Counted from the stretch's first letter, positions 1 to 15,370 are shown. The stretch is DNA of 64,000 nt from Elysia chlorotica (GCA_003991915.1 RQTK01000149.1:137155-201154), one strand, 5' to 3'. Translations and numbers: made by a program. The notes: generated from the letters alone by a model not told the origin.

Positions 1-210
1 AAAGGCGAAACGTTTTCATGTATTTTCTCTATAATTTCTAGTTGTGTTTGATTTATTGTGTCCCTCAGTTGCTAAGTTGTGCGTATTCTTCTATTTATTA
101 TCATATTATTCCTATTTCTTGCGCACGTGAATCTACTGTTAGGTCCTTAGCAACTGAGTAGATGTACTCAGAAGTGTTGTGCTTTTGTTTCCTTTTTGGA
201 TACATTTATA

Positions 211-345
211 TAGTAGTAGTAGTAGTAGTAGTAGTAATAGTAGTATTAGTAGGAGTAGTAGGAATGGTAGCAGTAATAATAGAAGCAGTAATTCCGGTAG
301 TAGTAGTAGTGGTAGTAGGAGTAGCAGTTACTAGAAATTCCAGTT
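211..345. repeat. Imperfect (TAG)n microsatellite
   Basis: About eight clean TAG units are followed by interrupted units (TAA, GGA, GCA variants) to about 345. The open frame across it is poly-Val and is not a gene. The same triplet recurs as much longer arrays at 50.7-52.4 kb. Confidence 0.9.
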
Positions 346-3716
<3,371 letters not shown>

Positions 3717-4270
3717 TACGATTTTTCATCGAGTTTCTTCATATCGAACTTCTACTCATCGTCAAGTACATGTATTTAGACTTTGATCTACTATACAACG
3801 TTAAGAAGGTGCGAGTTGGGCCAAGATGTAATTTGAAATTTCTTTTTATTTCGCTATAATTTATCGTCAAGTTACATACACACTAGGCCTTGATGTGTCG
3901 TCAAGTCTCAACATATTGTGCTATGATTTATCGCCTTGTATCTGAGATTTGAGAAACGATGTATCGCCAAAGTTCTGTAATATCGGTCAACGTATCGTGA
4001 AGACCTCACACAGTGGGATAAAATGTATCGTCATGAACTCCACACTCAGGATTAAAGTGTTTCGGTATTTCCTCTATACTTTGGTTAACGAGATATCGTT
4101 AAGGCCATACTCTGGTCTTAAGTGTATCGGCATGATTAACTCTACACTTTCTGATGGACCGTAAGGTCTCTGAAGATAAGACTGCGACGTAACGTTTACG
4201 TCCCAGACAATGTGCTACTGTAAGTCGTCAACTTTAAACACTTTGACCTGCGCTGTATCGATTAGTCTCA
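3717..4270. repeat. Degenerate tandem repeat with a TATCGTC core
   Basis: Variants of ATCGTCAAGT, GTATCGTCATGA and TATCGCC recur roughly every 40-45 bases, often followed by a CTCCACACT-like stretch. The units are too diverged by eye for an exact period. Best read as an old minisatellite; not coding. Confidence 0.45.
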
Positions 4271-4756
4271 AACCATAACGCTGTGATATGTGGTCCTTTT
4301 TTTTTAGAATAGAAGAACGCAGAATCTTCTCTATTTTTTTAAATGTCATGTTAGCATTCATTTATCTACTGAAAAATACGTGCTCATATAGAGATAACTT
4401 CCATTGTCCCACATCACTTTGGATGAAACTTCTTGAAAGATTATGTTCACAGCTTGACTATGAGATAGACTGCGTCAACAATTCATAAAGTTGCAACAAC
4501 AGCAATTAAAATGAAAAAACCCCACTAAAATCTATGGTAATGCCCATTGAGGTTCAAGATCGAAAACAAACTAATAATATACGCATTTCGTAGAGCACAT
4601 TCAACAATCTTAAATTTAGATGATTTAACAATTTAATTGTCTACATCCGAAAAACGCGAAACTTAGCGAAACTATAGGCAAACCAAATCACACTAAACAT
4701 CCATACTCCCATACAGTTTGGTTTAGAATTCCAAGCCTAAAAGTTGAAGTAACACG

Positions 4757-5110
4757 AAATAATGATGGATTTATATCCCTCTTGCCGCACACGAAACTGG
4801 AAATACTCAAGAATATCAAAACAACAAACCTAGAAAACAAACAAACGTTCGATCTACATCTAACTGGCATGGAACGACAGATCGAGGTAAAAACAAACAA
4901 GTATAGATCTACATCTATCTCGCCTAACGTAAAATTAGAAATACTAAAAAAAATCTTAAAATTCTAAATCAAGAAAAAGAATAACACCAAAGTCAGACAT
5001 ACAATGGAACGACAGATATAAGAAACACAAAATAATGGTAGATCTACATCTATCTCGCCGCACATGAAACTGGAAATAGGCCTACTCAAGAATCTTAAAA
5101 TCCCAGACCT
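4757..5110. repeat. Tandem repeat of about 138 bp, about 2.5 copies
   Basis: GATCTACATCTATCTCGCC followed by AAACTGGAAATACTCAAGAAT-like sequence occurs near 4763, 4905 and 5041. TGGAACGACAGAT occurs at about 4868 and 5004, giving a period near 136-140 bases. The copies are diverged. Confidence 0.65.
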
Positions 5111-5339
5111 TGAATAACACAATTAGACATTACGTGTACAATAACTTATTGACATGAAACCACAGGTCCGCAAACTCTATCAGTCTGTGGGAATCAATTG
5201 GCCGATTTTGTCCTCTAGAAAGGGTGAGCAGGTGGAGTTATCTCCCGCTAAATCTCCGCAGACATGGTTAGCCTACATCTTAGGCTTGGCACGGAGCTGG
5301 GTGATCCAGACAAGGCAGTGCAGAGCAAAACCACCCTCT

Positions 5340-5344
5340 CCAAA

Positions 5345-5396
<52 letters not shown>

Positions 5397-5411
5397 GTTA
5401 AGTCTCTCTCG

Positions 5412-5456
<45 letters not shown>

Positions 5457-5476
5457 CCTCTCTCTCTGTATGCTTG

Positions 5477-5547
<71 letters not shown>

Positions 5548-5875
5548 CTCCGACTCTAATCTCTATAACTCTATGTCACTATTTCTGTTCTCTATATTTT
5601 TATAAATTATTTAGTGCTCATCTCTCTATGTTTCCTGTTGTCTCCTTTTCCATGCCCCCCTCTTTTTTCTCTACCTCTCTGTCTATGTCTCTTTCTGTTT
5701 CTCTCTCTGTGTCTACATGTCTCTTTTTTCTCTCTACCCCTCTCACCCTCTTTCTCTGTATCCGTATCTCAGCCTCTCTCCATGACTGTCTCTTTCTCTC
5801 CTTCTTTATCTCCATCTATCTGTCTCTCTGTCTATGTCAGTTTCGCTCTGTGTATCTCTTTCTTTCTTTCTCGCA

Positions 5876-5921
<46 letters not shown>

Positions 5922-5930
5922 CTCTCCAGC
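5340..5930. repeat. Compound CT-rich region with (GTCT)n
   Basis: Long (CT)n runs at about 5347-5390, 5490-5545 and 5878-5915, plus (GTCT)n at about 5413-5455, separated by diverged pyrimidine-rich sequence. A 296-codon open frame spans it, but its Ser/Leu composition is dictated by the dinucleotide repeat and it shows no domain. Not a gene. Confidence 0.92.
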
Positions 5931-6129
5931 TTTTCGAGGATTTCAACATCGTACTATCGGTTGATGTGCCGACGGGAAGAAAGGAAAAGGCGGGGTTGGA
6001 CAGTCAAGACAACTTTGTACTCAGAGGACTCACTCCTAGCATGAGGCAAAGAATTGTGTCTATAACCCTCCTCTTTATGCGTAGTAGGTGGGTTGGTTTC
6101 CTAACGGCTAAAGTTAACTACTACGCTAT

Positions 6130-6362
6130 TTCGGCGACATGTCTCATGACAAATGACTGACAATTTGTATTTTCTGCCACACATATACAGTGCGGGGATA
6201 CCAAGTCTTTTGTCTCATCCTCTCAGTTTATAATGACGCCCACGAAACGTAAAGAGGACGAAACGGGACAAAAGTGTATAAGTACATCTGCTGGATCGTC
6301 GGATCGTAGCGGGAACCTTCCGAGTTGAAGCCTTGCGCTCTACCACTTACACAAGCTCGAAC
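6130..6362 (-). mobile_element. tRNA-derived SINE, family A (diverged copy)
   Basis: On the minus strand, an A-box-like AAGTGGTAGAGCG at about 6340 starts the copy. It continues with the family body: CATTATAAACTGAGAGG, then GGTATCCCCGCAC, then GTGTGGCAG and TTGTCAG. These blocks occur in the same order in the other family A copies in this window. The B box is decayed. SINEs are copied by LINE machinery supplied in trans. Confidence 0.65.
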
Positions 6363-6748
6363 CTTCCAAATCAGTGGTTCGCTCAAGAAATCCGTAGTAT
6401 GATTATAATAAGTGAATATCTTATTATAAAGAAAACAACTTTTTTTCCTAACCTTACTCATCACTAAGTTCAACATAATCCTAAATTTGTTTTATGTTAA
6501 AACCATAACGGATTAATCTAGATCAGATATGTGAATCATATCTCGTTGTCTAGGTGCTTTATCATAAGTCTTAGAAGAAGCACCAGATGGGGAGAGATAA
6601 GGCGGTTATACTAAGTTATGAGAGACAACTTAATAGAGATTAGCACATTGATCTATAAAGGCAGATGGAGAACGAAATATAGACCGATAGAGGGATAAAG
6701 TGATAATTGTAATCTAGATATAAAGAAAACCGAGATCGATAGATACAA

Positions 6749-6889
6749 AGCTTGAAGAAAAGATGAATTGACTTTTCAATACATGGTAATGCATCTGTGT
6801 CTATTTCGTGTAGGTAAGAAATAGGACAAACATGTTGACAAAGTTTAATAATACGAGGCTCATTTTTACCACACACACACACACACACA

Positions 6890-6923
<34 letters not shown>

Positions 6924-7051
6924 AAGCTATCTTTTTGCACACAAAGGATTATTTTACTGGTGTAATACTGTCTTGCAGATAAATCTTGTCTCAGATGGCT
7001 ACAATTACTTCCAGTTATACCATGCTAAATAAAAGTAGGTCAGTTCTGTAT
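6749..7051. repeat. Duplicated block, copy A (left of 35-bp array)
   Basis: This stretch is homologous to 7391-7690. Shared landmarks in order are GAAAAGATGAA(T/C)TGACTTTTC, the ATGCATCTG block, CAGATAAATCTTGTC and CAGATGGCTA. Copy A carries a (CA)n(CT)n(CA)n tract (6872-6922) that copy B lacks. The pair flanks a 35-bp minisatellite, and both copies lead into a minisatellite unit. Confidence 0.85.
6872..6922. repeat. (CA)n(CT)n(CA)n microsatellite
   Basis: A CA run, a short CT run and a second CA run, lying inside copy A of the duplicated block and absent from copy B. Confidence 0.95.
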
Positions 7052-7390
7052 AAGTAAACAGTGGTATCCCAGGTTCTATGGCCAATAAGTCAACAGTGGT
7101 ATCCCATGTTCTATGGCCAATAAGTATACAGTGGTATCCCAGGTTCTATGGCCAATAAGTATACAGTGGTATCCCATGTTCTATGGCCAATAAGTATACA
7201 GTGGTATCCCAGGTTCTATGGCCAATAAGTATACAGTGGTATCCCAGGTTCTATTATCAATAAGTAAACAGTGGTATCCCAGGTTCTATGGCCAATAAGT
7301 AAACAGTGGTATCCCAGGTTCTATGGCCAATAAGTAAACAGTGGTATCCCAGGTTCTATGGCCAATAAGTAAACAGTGGTATCCCATGTT
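7052..7390. repeat. 35-bp minisatellite, about 9.7 copies
   Basis: The 35-base unit contains CAGTGGTATCCCAGGTTC and then TATGGCCAATAAGTA. It is repeated with few changes (CCCAGG versus CCCATG, AAGTAAAC versus AAGTATAC). A single diverged unit appears again at about 7688-7722 at the end of copy B of the flanking duplication. This suggests the unit was part of the ancestral block before it was amplified. Confidence 0.95.
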
Positions 7391-7722
7391 CAGCTTGAAG
7401 AAAAGATGAACTGACTTTTCAATACATAGTAATGCATCTGGGTCTCTTTAGCGTAAGTAATAAATAGGAGAAGTATGTCGATAAAGCTTTACAATACGGA
7501 GCTCATTTTAAAATAAAAATTACAAAGTTGCCAGATACAAGGTGTGCTATCTCTTTGCATGCAAAGGATTATTGGTTACTCTTTTGCTGTAATACTTGTA
7601 GATAAATCTTGTCACAGATGGCTAGAAATACTTCCAGCTATACTAAATCTATATGAATGATAAAATAAAAGCCGGTTAGGTTTGTATAAGCAAACAATGA
7701 TATCCCAGGTTCTATGACCAAT
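7391..7722. repeat. Duplicated block, copy B (right of 35-bp array)
   Basis: Second copy of the 6749-7051 block, diverged by scattered substitutions and small indels. It ends in one degenerate 35-bp unit. Confidence 0.85.
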
Positions 7723-7789
7723 AAGTACTGGACCGATGTATGCATAACAAAAAGCCACTGTTAAATAAGTACTCTGTACTGCTATCCCG

Positions 7790-7947
7790 CTCTTTTTTTC
7801 TGTCTCTCTCTCTCTCGCTCTCTCTCTTGCTTTCTTTCTCTCTCTCTTTCTCTCTCTGTCTAACTCGTTCTCTCTCTTGCTCTTTCTCTCTCGCTCTCTC
7901 TCTCTCTCTCGACCTCTCTCTATCTCTTTCTCTTTCTCTCTCTCTCT

Positions 7948-7986
<39 letters not shown>

Positions 7987-7996
7987 TCTCTCTGTG
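7790..7996. repeat. CT-rich microsatellite region
   Basis: Imperfect (CT)n with CTTT, CTTG and CTCG interruptions. Open frames across it are Ser-Leu or Arg-Glu repeats and are not genes. Confidence 0.95.
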
Positions 7997-8394
7997 ACAA
8001 TAAGTAAAGCAGTCTTGAGATCCGTCCAGAGAAAAGTCTTGTTGCAGTCGTCGAACGTATAGAAACAAAGCTAAAGAAAAACCACTCTAATTCTGGCGGA
8101 GATCTCGTAGCTCTAATGAAAAAAGAATCTGCTCACCAGTAAACATAGGTCCGTCAGTAGATTCAATCATATGAAAGAGATATATATCTTTTTTTTTTGT
8201 TGCAAAAAATAAGCATTGGAAAATGAATAATTATATGCAAAAGGTTCTATCATAACCATCAATATCAAATAAGAGAGGTATTTTGAAATGACGGAGAGAT
8301 ATTAACCTGGACTTTTAGAGAACTAATAGAAGCAACGTATGCTGGTGACTACATTCATCGTCCGAGGGAAATTTCTCCCGCTGTTTATATGTGT

Positions 8395-8545
8395 GAAAAA
8401 CATCGACGGCAGCAGTGCGATACATTATGGACAGAAGTCCCCCCAACAGATAGAGGAAGAATTTCGACAAACACATATTCGACCGATCGTGAGTTTCAAA
8501 CCAGGGATATCTCCCTTGGAGAACAACGCTTTATCAGGATTGTCA
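8395..8545 (-). mobile_element. tRNA-derived SINE, family A, head part
   Basis: On the minus strand, AAAGCGTTGTTCTCCAAGGG is followed by the B-box-like GGTTTGAAACTCACGATCGG. This matches the head of the copies at 18.1 and 19.7 kb. The body and tail are truncated or too diverged to follow. Confidence 0.6.
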
Positions 8546-8565
8546 TCCCCTAAACCCCCCACCCC

Positions 8566-8631
8566 CACTCTCTCTCTCTCTCTCTCTCTCTCTGTCTGCC
8601 TTTCTCTCTCTGTATCTCTCTCTCTCCCTCA
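8566..8631. repeat. CT-rich microsatellite
   Basis: (CT)n with GTCTGCC and GTAT interruptions, adjacent to the SINE head. Confidence 0.9.
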
Positions 8632-8870
8632 CCATCGGCAGTACCTTTTAGCTCAGACGGTAGTTCTCTGGAATTGTGAGCAGGACTGCTGTGTGTTTCA
8701 CAGTCATTTGAAAATGAGCCTGCTCGTCAGATGTTGCCAATACTCAGACGACCAAACAAGTAACTACATTATAATTATGACAATTATTGTAAACTTTGCT
8801 TAAGTTGACAGGCATATCTAGATGAATTATTTACATAAATAGAATAGTTTCGTTTATCTGCAGGAGAAGA

Positions 8871-8871
<1 letters not shown>

Positions 8872-8920
<49 letters not shown>

Positions 8921-9290
8921 AGATACAACCAAGGTCACTTAGTTCATTAGGAGAATACGATAATCATGCGCAGGAAATGAGAGGTGGAAGTCCCGGCAAT
9001 ATGTGACAGAGGGACAGATCTTGATCTGACGCGGATTATTAGAGAGAGACAGAGAGAGAGAGAGAGAGTGAAAAAAAAAAGGATTACAGAAGTGGTGAAA
9101 CAGGTGAGGAGAGCGTGAGGGAGAGAGACAGAGAGGGACAGGCAGACAGACGCAGAGTCAGAGACAGATGAAGACAGAAATAGACTAATTTGAAGAAGAA
9201 AGAAATAGATGCTACTTGTATAAGGAGAGTTAAATTCAGAAAGAGATGATGTCACAGGGAGACAGAGAGAGAGAGAGAGAGAGAGATACA
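8872..9290. repeat. GA-rich microsatellite cluster
   Basis: (GA)n runs at about 8874-8915, 9040-9068 and 9261-9290, with imperfect purine-rich DNA between them. Confidence 0.9.
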
Positions 9291-10737
9291 GAGTAGACAA
9301 AATGAGATACACACAAGATTTAAAATAAAAAGTCAGATATGATAACAGACATAGGTCTATATAGACAAAGAGACAGAGTACCTAATGGATGACAAACAGA
9401 AGAGATGAAGTGTGCAGTGAACTTGTTAAACCCAGAAATGACTCGGAGTCGGAGATCATAGCTTTCTGCCTGCTGATCCGCACGTAGATCCAATCTGCGT
9501 TAATGGCAGGCTCAAAATACTCCAGGTAGGCTCATAAAACATTTCTGTATTACCGTAGGGACAGCACTCACAAATTTTAGCTACATCGGTTGTCCCTCAA
9601 TCCAACCATCTAACCAACTACACACATGTACAAACAGACACAAGCACACACTACACACACACACACTGTACACACATACACACACGCACAGGCATGTAAA
9701 ATGTATCAAGGTCTCCAGAGAAGTGGTATTAATCCTTGGCCTTAATGGTTTGTAGCAAAGCGGGAAAATGTGGTAAATATAAGTTAGGCCTATTCTTATT
9801 TATACGGGAGACAAAATGTTATGTGTCACTGTTGGTCTAGACAATCGAAGTACTTAAAAACATTAACGAGACGCTTAATAGGAATAATGACGGAATCTCA
9901 AAATTCGCTAATGTATAAAAAGATAACATCTATTTTTTCACACAGCTTTTTAGACTGTGTTGCAGCAAATGTAATGGTCAGGAGTTAGTTTTGCCAAACG
10001 GTATCGTATATATCGTAGCTCCTTGAAATCAAGAGGGCTCTTTTCTTAAGACAGAGCTACTCTATTAAACCAGAGATTGATAATAAGTTTTAGAACTTTT
10101 TTTCTTCACAAAAACATTATCCACTATTTCCTACTTGAATAAATATCTGTACTTTTGGATGAAAAAATCTTGTTTATTTTACTTAATGCATGTCACATAG
10201 GTACAAAACAAAACCAACAACCATCAGTCTCTTTTTTTCCTAGGTAACCTAGGTTTTAATGTTTTAGAGGTTGACCCGAACAATCAGCAATATTTAAATA
10301 TATACAAAAAGTCATAATTATCTTTTAAGTTTTAACGTACCCCAAGATATCTGAGCAATCATAAATGGAGATGCATTCTACTCCTAAGATTTAAACCTCC
10401 GATCTTCTTATCGTTCGTCTAGTGCACTATTTAAAGAGCTCTCGGAGATATGAATCATTGTGACACTTTAAATTCCCCCTCCCACCCAAAAAAAAACAAC
10501 AAATTTACAAAGCAGTGCTCATATAAAAAGAAAGAATTACAAAACAAATTAATATTTCCAGGTTCTCACAATAATTGAAGCCCGCAAGATCAATATTGAA
10601 AATATCATGACTGCATCATAATCTCGTATTAAAGACTAGAATTTAAACATACTCCGATATTTGTGTTTGCTTCAGGGAAAGATAGAGACCGTAAGCGGTG
10701 AGCAGAGATAACCATGGAGAACGGGAAGGAGGCAGGG
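9291..10737. other. Intergenic DNA without recognisable gene
   Basis: Contains a short (CA)n-rich stretch at about 9640-9690. On the minus strand near 10376-10440 there is a weak tRNA-like head (GGAGGTTTAAATC). No coding signal was recognised. Confidence 0.55.
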
Positions 10738-10960
10738 TGAGAGAGAGAGACATAAAGAGACAGAGACAGAGTCAGACAGATAGACAGACAGACAGACAGA
10801 CAGGCAGAGATGCAGATAGAGACAGAGAGACAACAGAGAGACAGAAACATAGAGACATATAGATCGAGTGTTTGGCGAAGAGAGAGGAAAAGAGAAATCC
10901 GAGATAATATAGATTGAAAGGATAGCGAGAGAAAGAGACCGACGGAGAGACAGAGGGAAC
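10738..10960. repeat. GA/CAGA-rich region
   Basis: Imperfect GAGA and CAGACAGA runs (clean CAGA at about 10783-10802). Minus-strand open frames across it are repeat translations. Confidence 0.85.
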
Positions 10961-11465
10961 AACAAGCATAAATACCGCACAATTACTACGAATACTATCT
11001 TGCTGTACCGGAACCAGGCCTCTTCCGCTGCGTGATCGGGAATTCCTCTTGGGGCACGATCAGCCTGCTCTCCATTGTCCAATAAGTGCGACAGTTATCC
11101 GTGCCATCCATCATTAAACGGCGGGGTGGATCAAAACTGGGCATAGCTTGTTGCGTTTTGTTTCCCTCCAGGCCAAAGTCGACAAACCAATTTGAAGGGT
11201 TTAAAATAAACTTGGGCGTGACAAAATCAATGCCAGTTTTAGCAGCACAGATTTTAAAAGCGTAATAGTTGGTCGGTCTTACGTGGCTTTAGTTTCCTCT
11301 TTAGTTCGCGATATATTTTAATGATGACGTTGGACGTAGAGACATTAAAACAACCAACCTTCCAATTCTCACTAATCAACATTCACGATGGGCATTAGGT
11401 GTTAAAAAACCAAAACAACCGACCAAGCTACCCACAACAATGTTATACGAACAGGTCCTCAATTG

Positions 11466-11690
11466 TGGAGATTCGAACCTCAGACCTCGTGCTCGTCAGT
11501 CCACAGCACTATATTATTACTAAGCTACTGGCGGTGTCAGTATAATGGGGCCAGGTGACAAAGGAGTCAAGGTATTCCCGCGTTGTCTCTGTGTCACAGC
11601 ACATACAGTTGTCAGAGGTTGGTCCACAAAATAGCCTAAACAAATAGTGCTGAAGTTGAACATCAAGGAACCAATCCAATCACATCTCGT
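11466..11690. mobile_element. Composite of two SINE fragments in opposite orientation
   Basis: The segment 11466-11531 read on the minus strand is a tRNA-like head: TAGCTTAGT A-box-like, GGTTCGAATCTCC B-box. Immediately after it, 11533-11690 is the family A body on the plus strand: GGTGTCAGTATAATGG, then TCTGTGTCACAGCAC, GTTGTCAG, ATAGTGCTGAAGTTG and ACCAATCCAATCA. The heads and bodies of full copies elsewhere share one strand, so this is a rearranged or nested insertion. Confidence 0.65.
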
Positions 11691-11989
11691 AAAATTTAAT
11701 AACTAATGCAGAAAAACTGGCACGCTTTTATAATTTCTTTTAACTATGACATTTATCTTCTAGAGGGCACGAGAACTTATGTATGACGAGTGTGAAGATG
11801 GGTGCATCGCAATAGTGCAATCTGAATAGTATTTAAAACATTTCAAATAACTCCATCTTGAAAGCTAGTAATGAGGAAAGGTATAAAAAGTTAGACCAAT
11901 TAATAATCTGCTAGAATTAGAGCTAGTTTCTCCAGATCTAAGACCGGAACAAAAACGTCACGGTAGGGATATTAAGTACAACAGTGTGG

Positions 11990-12175
11990 TAGACTGCGAT
12001 GCGTCGTAATAATTTGCGAATAAGAAGACTTACGTCCAGACGCAATCTACAACGACGTTGTGCATACGACCCTAACTATGTTGCGTACGACTCGTCGTAA
12101 GACTTCTTTTCCTCATAATTATATATATTATTTTTACGATGAGTCGTTAGCTACCGCGACGTTTTAGTACTGCGC
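11990..12175. mobile_element. MITE-like inverted-repeat element, diverged copy
   Basis: The left part carries GCGAATAAGAAGACTTACG. The right part carries ACGATGAGTCGTTAGC and CCGCGACGTTTTAGTAC, matching the sub-terminal and terminal motifs of the copies at 18.6 and 32.4 kb. It is largely self-complementary, with many GTCGTAAG/CTTACGAC pairs. The boundaries are approximate. Confidence 0.5.
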
Positions 12176-13065
12176 TTAGCAGAACGATATTTGCTGATCG
12201 AGCTAGGGAATGTAGATCTATTCACTATTCAGTCTTCAAAAGGAATAGGCTTAGGCTGAAAATAATGCTGAAAGAGAGACAATTTCTTCTCAGAAAATGA
12301 AAAAGAAGAATGGGGCCAGAGGAATAAGAAAGGATACAAATCTAGAGGTGTGTCTATAGTAAGACATTTAATATAAATAATTATTATGATGCAGGCAAGA
12401 ATAGATGCACTAACTGTATTGGGAGGCTATTCGGATGCGGGGGAGAGACTGTTTATTAACAATAACAAGGAATTCCTGATGAAATTTTTCGTTATGAGGA
12501 GTTCCCTAGCGAGGCGATTACAAACTTATTACATAGGCCTACTGGATCGATGGATTTAGTAACCGCTATCTGCTAATAATGCAGGAATTTTTACATGCAT
12601 ATATCTCTCGGTCAATATTATTATGCTCGAAGTGCAATGGTTTTTCAAACGTATCTGTTATCTTTTATATACATTTTTCAAAATAATATTAAAATTGTGG
12701 ATCTAGTTGACTTGTTATATTTGAATATGAATTTTATTTAAATGAGAATAAATTAGTGCAACTTGTGTACACAATGTTTAATTTTGGCAGTTGGGACGTT
12801 TTTTTTATTGCTTTTGCTGCTGCTTTTGCAAAATTCATAGAAACAGCCTCATTTTTCTGTGTAAACGCGCATCGCTAGGGGGCGCTGTGTTTATTGTGGT
12901 TTAATTGCCACAGCTTAGTGATGTTTGGTAACAGAAAAGGAGTACAGCCTTCTTGCAGTAGTAGCAACTATTATACTATCCTAACCTAGGGTAACGAGAC
13001 GGAAGTCACTTTGTTAAATAACATAATATGCACAAAAACAAAAACTCAAACCAACACAAATCCCC
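12176..13065. other. AT-rich intergenic DNA
   Basis: No open frame of note. Contains the CTCF-like motif listed separately at 12872-12887. Confidence 0.55.
12872..12887 (+). promoter_or_regulatory. Candidate CTCF-type motif
   Basis: TCGCTAGGGGGCGCTG stands out in AT-rich surroundings and resembles the core of the animal CTCF consensus (CCNNNAGGGGGCGC). The upstream C positions are only partly conserved, and a single motif match is weak evidence. Similar GC-rich boxes can be remnants of mobile elements. Confidence 0.3.
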
Positions 13066-13182
13066 CTAAAAAAAAAAAAAAAAAATACAAAAACAGAACA
13101 AACAACAACAAAAAATAAAGAAAAGAACAACCAAAAAAACAAACAAACAAAAAGAAAGACAAAACACAACAAAAACAACTCC
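13064..13182. repeat. A-rich low-complexity tract
   Basis: Poly-A followed by AACAA/AAAAC-type runs. The minus-strand frame (Phe/Cys-rich) is composition-driven. It could be a decayed retroelement tail, but no element body was recognised next to it. Confidence 0.75.
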
Positions 13183-13312
13183 GGCGCATTTGGCGAGCTG
13201 ACAAGGTTTATGATTCAATTTCATCATCAGGCAAAATTGTGTTTCCAATTTCGTCTCTTACACTTTGGGATCGTGTTATTATAAAGTGAAATGTTGTAAC
13301 ATAAATCATGGT

Positions 13313-13476
<164 letters not shown>

Positions 13477-13516
13477 CCTGATAGCCTTTACAATTACCTG
13501 AGCTTGGTGTTGAAAC

Positions 13517-13587
13517 CCGTTTATTATAATTATAGGCTACTTTCCGGTTGGAAACCGTTCGTTATTAATTATAGGCTACTTTCCGGC
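13517..13587. repeat. Short tandem duplication containing ATAGGCTACTTTCCGG
   Basis: TTATTATAATTATAGGCTAC leading into TTTCCGG occurs twice about 42 bases apart, separated by TTGGAAACCGTTCG. Confidence 0.7.
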
Positions 13588-15093
13588 TTTATTAATAAAC
13601 CAATTAACCAATCAAACTATAAAAGGGTCGGGCGATTCTCCAGATCTGTGCATTGTGGATGCATTTTGAAATTAAGCGATGGGGGTGAATATCTTATTAT
13701 ATCTGTTGTCATCTAGCTTGGTTAGTTCCTTTCTTTAAACAGCAGCCTGTGGAAATTATTGTAATGCCAAAATTCGGAAACTAGCCATCAGCAATGTTGT
13801 TGGGTTGCATGTGGTTGGTGTTTATCGTGTTGATGGGGTTTTGATTATTTTATATAGGAATGAACGTGTCTGGGCCGTCTTGACATATCAATTTTCTTAG
13901 AAAGACAGCATCGAGTTTACTAAAAACAGAGCATCAATGTTTGAACAACGAATTTTGTTTCATAAAAATGTTGATTAACCGGTACTGTTCTTTGCTTGGT
14001 TTTTTTGTGTGTGGCTGGTTGGATATCCTTCTGGTGTTCATCACAAAAAAACAAAATAGGCTATCTTGAAAACGGCTTCCAAAAATATCGTCGGACCACT
14101 TTTTCTAACGCCATGCAGGGGCAAAGCAGGTGCGCTTGTGCTTCTGTGGAAACTCTTCCTCCTGATTTTAATTAACTAACAGACAACCAACACAAGCCTG
14201 CACTAGGCTTATCACCTCATTGTTTACATAATTATTTCCACATCATTCAATCGAAACTGTTTGTTCATTGCCAGCGCTAACTAGGCAAGTAGAAGAGGAG
14301 TTAATCATAGAGCTTAATAAGCCCTAATAGAGCTAAACAAAACGCTGTTATAGTTCAAGTGCTTGCCTTAACTAAGCCATTGTTATCGTCACTTTAATAC
14401 AGTTTTAGATCTGTGTACAAGTCGTCAGAGAGTGATCGTTGCTCTTACCAAAGTCACAGAGCACTAATCTACTCGATAAGTGGAAGGCCTACCTTGTTTG
14501 TGTAGAGTACTTGTGCAAATGGAATATTTAAATGATTAAATGAAATGGTATCAACACATTTAAAGTGTAATTCCAAATAAAATTTAACGACTTCAACATA
14601 CAAGAATAAACGTTATTACTTTTTTATTCCTACCTGTAGATATCAAATAAACATGTCCGTCCTATTTGCACAGAGGCTTAGAAATCGTCGACATTGAACA
14701 ATTGGAGATGATTAGAGATTCTAACATTTAAAACCTGGACTCAAATAAACAAACTCCTTTTTTACTTCAAGTTTTTTTTCCAAAGCTCTCCATTGAAGAG
14801 TCGGGGAAAAGGAACCACAACTAGATCTACGAAAATAGTATAAAGAAAACACCATCGCTTATCTCTCGGCTTTTATTTGCTCACGCCAAATTCAATAAGA
14901 AAATGCAAATATTCTGCCATTATGGCGGACAGACAGGTTGGGCCGTGCTAGGAAAATCATTGAGGACGTCCAAACATCCTATTTCCAACGGAACTGCTTT
15001 CGGAATCAGGCCATTACCCCAGTTTCATGACGTTGCTACAGACATTGAAACCGACCAGCCTGTGAATGTAAATCCTATCTTTGATTTCTTTTT
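13588..15093. other. Intergenic DNA, no gene recognised
   Basis: Unique-looking, moderately AT-rich sequence. A 72-codon open frame starts with ATG at 14903 and runs into a GTA repeat at 15121. It has no recognised domain and its end is set by a repeat, so it is not annotated as a gene. Confidence 0.5.
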
Positions 15094-15117
15094 GGAAGTG
15101 GCTATTTACCCGGTAAC
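15094..15117 (+). repeat. 24-bp inverted repeat, left arm
   Basis: GGAAGTGGCTATTTACCCGG followed by TAAC is the exact reverse complement of 15719-15742. The right arm is the last unit of a tandem palindrome array (15651-15742). The left arm is therefore a detached, inverted piece of that array, about 600 bases away. Confidence 0.9.
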
Positions 15118-15164
15118 GTAGTAGTAGTAGTAGTATATAATTATTATTATTGTTCTGGTTCCGA

Positions 15165-15245
15165 ACTCTCCCCCCCCTCCTCTCTCTACCTATTTCTGTC
15201 TTCTCTCGCTCAATCACGCTCTCTATTTCTCTCTCTCCCCTCTCT

Positions 15246-15280
<35 letters not shown>

Positions 15281-15370
15281 TTCTCCCGCTCGTCCCACTC
15301 TGTCTTTTTTTTCTAAACTTCTCTCTCTCCCTCTACTCTTTTAACCTCTCCCTCTCGCTCTATTCTAACA

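Noticed and set aside
5154-6044. 296-codon plus-strand open frame
   Set aside because: Most of it is Leu-Ser from (CT)n and Cys-Leu-Ser-Val from (GTCT)n. The short non-repeat ends have no recognisable motif.
14903-15121. 72-codon ATG-initiated frame
   Set aside because: It runs into a GTA repeat that supplies its stop, overlaps an inverted-repeat arm at its end, and has no recognised domain, signal peptide or splice sites.
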